Source of the DNA: a virus
DNA: 59,301 nucleotides
IMG/VR virus record: IMGVR_UViG_3300033155_000832
Coordinates: 1 to 59,301 of that record
Strand: one strand, 5' to 3'
This document shows positions 56,592 to 59,301 of this stretch, in pieces. Made by a program: the position numbers and the translations under genes. Every line of letters begins with the position of its first letter. The first letter of the stretch is position 1. The notes below the pieces were generated by a model, which was given only the letters and a program-made list of their open reading frames with translations, did not search any database and was not told where the DNA came from.

Positions 56592-59301
56592 TTAATGCCC
56601 TCCGTCATATTTGTTACGCACGTCCGAAGCAATCGGGCGCGCTTTGTTGGTGTTCGTCTGCGTAGTGCGAGCAGACGTCCCTGAGGGGCGTGATTGTTGC
56701 AGTCCGATGAGGGTGCTCAAGAGCTCGTGCGTGCGCTTATCCGAAGAGTCGACGCGTCCGCGTACAGTAAGCGCGGTTGTGTTCTCGATCTGCTGGCGCG
56801 ACAGTATGTCACTTGTGACTGCACCGAACCCTTCGGCTCCTAGCGCCTCCATATCCGTAGGTAACTGCAGAGCCGAGGCGCCTGACGTTGCGCCTAGTTG
56901 TGTGTACTTACCTTGAACGATCAACGCACGGTCTAGTAGGTTGCCGATCTGCTCATAACGTGTGACCGCTTCTGCGTATTCTATACCCTTGCCCACGTTT
57001 GATAAGGCTTTGACCACTGTGCTTGACATCCGCGCGTACGCGAGCGCCGAAGTTATAGAACCCTCAGCGTCTCCGCCTTTGCTGGTTAGCTGTGACAGCT
57101 TCGTATTCGTACGCACGGCACCGTATAAGAAATCGGCAATAGCCTCGGAACCTTCTGTAGCGGAGGCTAGCGACGTCTTCTGGTCGTCCGTCAGCGCGTA
57201 GGCCTCTGCCAACTTAAGGGCACCGTCGATAGGGTTGCTCGACCCTCCGAACAGTTTGCTTACCAGTCCGCCTATGGCTCCGAACACGTCGGCCATCGCT
57301 CCGATAGCCTTCGAGGCGCCTGCCCACATACTCCCGCCTGCTTTGGCGGACTCTGCACCTGCGACGGCTAGCATGAACGCGGATAGCGCCATGGCGTTCA
57401 CGGCGGCGGTCTTAAGAACAGACAGATCGACCTTGGCGGAGGAAAAAGCCTTCGCCTTGTCCATCGTAGCCTTAATACCGTCCTCGGTTAGGTTGATACC
57501 GGCAAACGCCATGATAGCGTTGCCGACCGCGGATAGCGTAGTCGTAATACCAGCAAACAGTCCTACCATTCCCGACCCTGTCTTAACCGCGTCATGCGCC
57601 GCAAGTGCCGTCATAAACAGGGTGAGTGATATAGCATTCTTGCTAGCTGTGTCTAAGGTCTCAGCGTTGACCGATTCGTCCGCGAACACCTCCGCGGTCT
57701 TCATTGTGCCCTTTATGCTAGCACGGGTAAGTGCCACAGTAGCGAACGATGTAATAGCGCTCGCGATTGTTAACGGGGCGGACAACAGCGAAGCCATGGT
57801 TCCCGCGAAGTTACCGCTTACAATTAGCGCCATTCCCGCGGACGCTTCCCATGCGAACGCGCCTAACGCAAGTACGTTAATAGCGGCCTTTTTCAGTACG
57901 TTGGGAGCCACTGCAGATGCGAATACGAATGCCTTGCCCATGGTTGTAGTTACGGCTTTACGTGTGCTAGCCACCGGATCCGAGTCGGCCATTCCTGCTA
58001 ACAGCTCTTCGAGTTGTACAAAACCGCTGGCGCTGGCGCTTACGAGAGCATTCGCCCCTATACCTGCGAGAGCAACCGCGGATCCGACTGCGAATATTCC
58101 GATGGCGAAGGCTCCCGCCGCCGCTTTCAACATCATCGTAGCATTCACGCCCTGAAATGCCTCGGCCTTCTCGGTTACGGCGTCGACCATCCCTTTAGTT
58201 ACGGACGAAGAACCTCCGCTCATATCCATGATCAACTCCCCCAGCATGTGTAGTCCCGACCCTGCTGTTGCCAACAGAGAACCGATACCGCTGGCCATGC
58301 CGAACACACCGAACGCGAGCATAAACAGGGCGAGACTTCCGACACCTGCGGACGCCTTCATAACCATACCCGCGTCGATGCCTGCCATAGTCGAGGCTAG
58401 TGCTGTAACGCCTTTAACCATGCCCTGCATTTGCGATATGCCTGTGTCTGCGAGCGACTTCCCAAACTCTGCAATCTTGTCGAAGTACCCGCGTTCTCGG
58501 AAATGATCAAGCGCTGTGATAGCTAGGATGGCGTACGGAGTGGCGACTGCCATGGCAACCAAGCCTGCGGAGCCTGCGAGGGCTGTGACGCCTGCGACTG
58601 CAACCGCACCTAAGACGACTGCGAGGCTGGCGATACCTTTCGCCGCCTGTAGTGCGGTAGGTATGTCGATCATGCTCAACGCGCCTGTTATCTTATTGCT
58701 GAACGCAACCAAGTCTATGAGCGTGTCACCGCGTGTTACTAGATATACTCCGAGAGCTATCAGACCTCCGATGACAAGCGTCGCGACACCTAAACCTGCG
58801 AGGGTTGCGGGGTTGCCGAGCGCTGTGAGTCCGGACGCGAGCCCGCGGAGTGCCCCACCTGAGGCGACGCCCGCACCGCTGACCGACGCGTTCTTTTTGC
58901 CGAGGCTCACCATACTCGTGAGCATACCCATGGCCTTCTTACCGCCACCGGTCGCCATCTTGAGCAGGCCTGCGTGCCCGAATAGTGCGGTTTTGCCTAT
59001 GGACAACAGGCCTAAAGCGGCGATAGCAGTAGTGCTGTTCATTTCTTTCATCGTGTCAACACCCTCGCCCAGACTTACGCCGAAGATACTCACGCCCGCT
59101 AGGCTGTTGGTTATATTGCGCTGAAGTTTCTCGCCCCATGTCACCTGATTCTCCACCGTGTCTGTGAGCACGCCCATCGCGTCCGCAGACGACACCACCA
59201 TGCTGTTCAGGCTCGCGCTAGACTTCAGAACCCCGTCTGAGTGTTTGATCATCTTGGCCATACTCTCGGCGCTCATGCCGATAGCCTCGCCCATCTTCTG
59301 T
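56592..59301 (-). CDS. Tape measure protein, 5' end cut by window edge
   Basis: At least 902 codons, open to the right edge; the first in-window ATG at 59294 is probably internal. Long Ala/Gly/Met-rich hydrophobic segments in tandem (about residues 100-600; for example VLGAVAVAGVTALAGSAGLV), characteristic of tape measure proteins that set tail length and cross the membrane. A coiled-coil-like end (LSTLIGLQQSRPSG) precedes the stop. It is the first tail gene of the window and its 3' end abuts the gp48-like gene. Confidence 0.85.
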   Translation of the reverse strand, partial: QKMGEAIGMSAESMAKMIKHSDGVLKSSASLNSMVVSSADAMGVLTDTVENQVTWGEKLQRNITNSLAGVSIFGVSLGEGVDTMKEMNSTTAIAALGLLSIGKTALFGHAGLLKMATGGGKKAMGMLTSMVSLGKKNASVSGAGVASGGALRGLASGLTALGNPATLAGLGVATLVIGGLIALGVYLVTRGDTLIDLVAFSNKITGALSMIDIPTALQAAKGIASLAVVLGAVAVAGVTALAGSAGLVAMAVATPYAILAITALDHFRERGYFDKIAEFGKSLADTGISQMQGMVKGVTALASTMAGIDAGMVMKASAGVGSLALFMLAFGVFGMASGIGSLLATAGSGLHMLGELIMDMSGGSSSVTKGMVDAVTEKAEAFQGVNATMMLKAAAGAFAIGIFAVGSAVALAGIGANALVSASASGFVQLEELLAGMADSDPVASTRKAVTTTMGKAFVFASAVAPNVLKKAAINVLALGAFAWEASAGMALIVSGNFAGTMASLLSAPLTIASAITSFATVALTRASIKGTMKTAEVFADESVNAETLDTASKNAISLTLFMTALAAHDAVKTGSGMVGLFAGITTTLSAVGNAIMAFAGINLTEDGIKATMDKAKAFSSAKVDLSVLKTAAVNAMALSAFMLAVAGAESAKAGGSMWAGASKAIGAMADVFGAIGGLVSKLFGGSSNPIDGALKLAEAYALTDDQKTSLASATEGSEAIADFLYGAVRTNTKLSQLTSKGGDAEGSITSALAYARMSSTVVKALSNVGKGIEYAEAVTRYEQIGNLLDRALIVQGKYTQLGATSGASALQLPTDMEALGAEGFGAVTSDILSRQQIENTTALTVRGRVDSSDKRTHELLSTLIGLQQSRPSGTSARTTQTNTNKARPIASDVRNKYDGGH

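Noticed and set aside
57235-58155. 306-codon plus-strand frame opposite the tape measure gene
   Set aside because: Its Ala/Ser/Pro-rich product is the antisense of the low-complexity Ala/Gly-rich tape measure codons.
1-59301. tRNA genes, integrase/attachment sites, anti-CRISPR or toxin-antitoxin pairs
   Set aside because: Looked for typical motifs and saw none I could support; small orphan genes could hide such functions but nothing in the sequence shows it.

Overview
The window looks like part of the genome of a tailed, contractile-tail (myovirus-type) bacteriophage. Every gene I can support lies on the minus strand, so the genome reads from right to left, with short gaps and many 1-14 nt overlaps. 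The evidence for a phage is a near-complete baseplate and tail set, a portal and terminase pair, and a self-contained replication and recombination set of the T4 type. The sequence looks moderately GC-rich. I see no tRNA, integrase, repressor, CRISPR array or rRNA, and the host cannot be named from sequence alone. The major capsid protein, scaffold/protease, tail sheath and tail tube are absent, so they must lie outside the window.

Layout in the direction of transcription. 59301-42196 is a tail/baseplate module: tape measure (5' end cut by the window edge), a gp48-like baseplate protein, a LysM/gp53-like protein, a gp27/gpD-like hub, a gp5/VgrG-like spike, an unknown protein, gp25, a gp6/J-like wedge, fibre-type proteins, a 1392-aa tail protein with 16 tandem 20-aa repeats, and two small proteins. 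About 42195-41850 is a roughly 350-nt gene-poor stretch with a promoter, several hairpins and two copies of a 15-bp palindrome. 41845-22145 is the replication/recombination module: a UvsW-like helicase carrying a LAGLIDADG intein, an unknown protein, DnaB-like helicase, DnaG-like primase, family A DNA polymerase fused to a family-4-like uracil-DNA glycosylase domain, a UvsY-like protein, a gp32-like ssDNA-binding protein, a small protein, RecA/UvsX, a ParB-like protein, 5'-3' exonuclease, gp47/SbcD and gp46/SbcC, a PD-(D/E)XK nuclease, an HU-like protein, and the probable small terminase subunit. 22145-16028 is packaging: large terminase carrying an HNH intein, portal, a second HU-like protein and a MuF-like head protein. 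15900-10172 is an accessory region of short promoter-driven units with a metallopeptidase-like 636-aa protein and an HNH-like protein. 10179-5445 holds small proteins and fibre/adhesin-type proteins. 5443-1 holds a membrane protein, NAD-dependent DNA ligase, a DUF932 protein and small genes.

The most distinctive features are regulatory and mobile. At least ten minus-strand promoters share a sigma70-like core in which the spacer ends in (G)AAGTGTG directly against the -10 (one is degenerate). Six of them also share a leader ending in GGAGAACACC-ATG, and four carry an AT-rich inverted repeat upstream. One lies inside the terminase coding sequence. Two genes, including the UvsW-like helicase, have start codons so close to the -10 that their mRNAs should be leaderless. 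Two unrelated inteins, one HNH and one LAGLIDADG, both interrupt the Walker A loop of an ATPase (terminase and helicase).

Functional picture: DnaB/DnaG-like replisome proteins, UDG-Pol, SSB, RecA, UvsY-like, gp46/47-like, UvsW-like, 5' exonuclease and LigA together form a recombination-dependent replication system resembling T4. An NAD-dependent rather than ATP-dependent ligase and an SPO1-like polymerase architecture set it apart.
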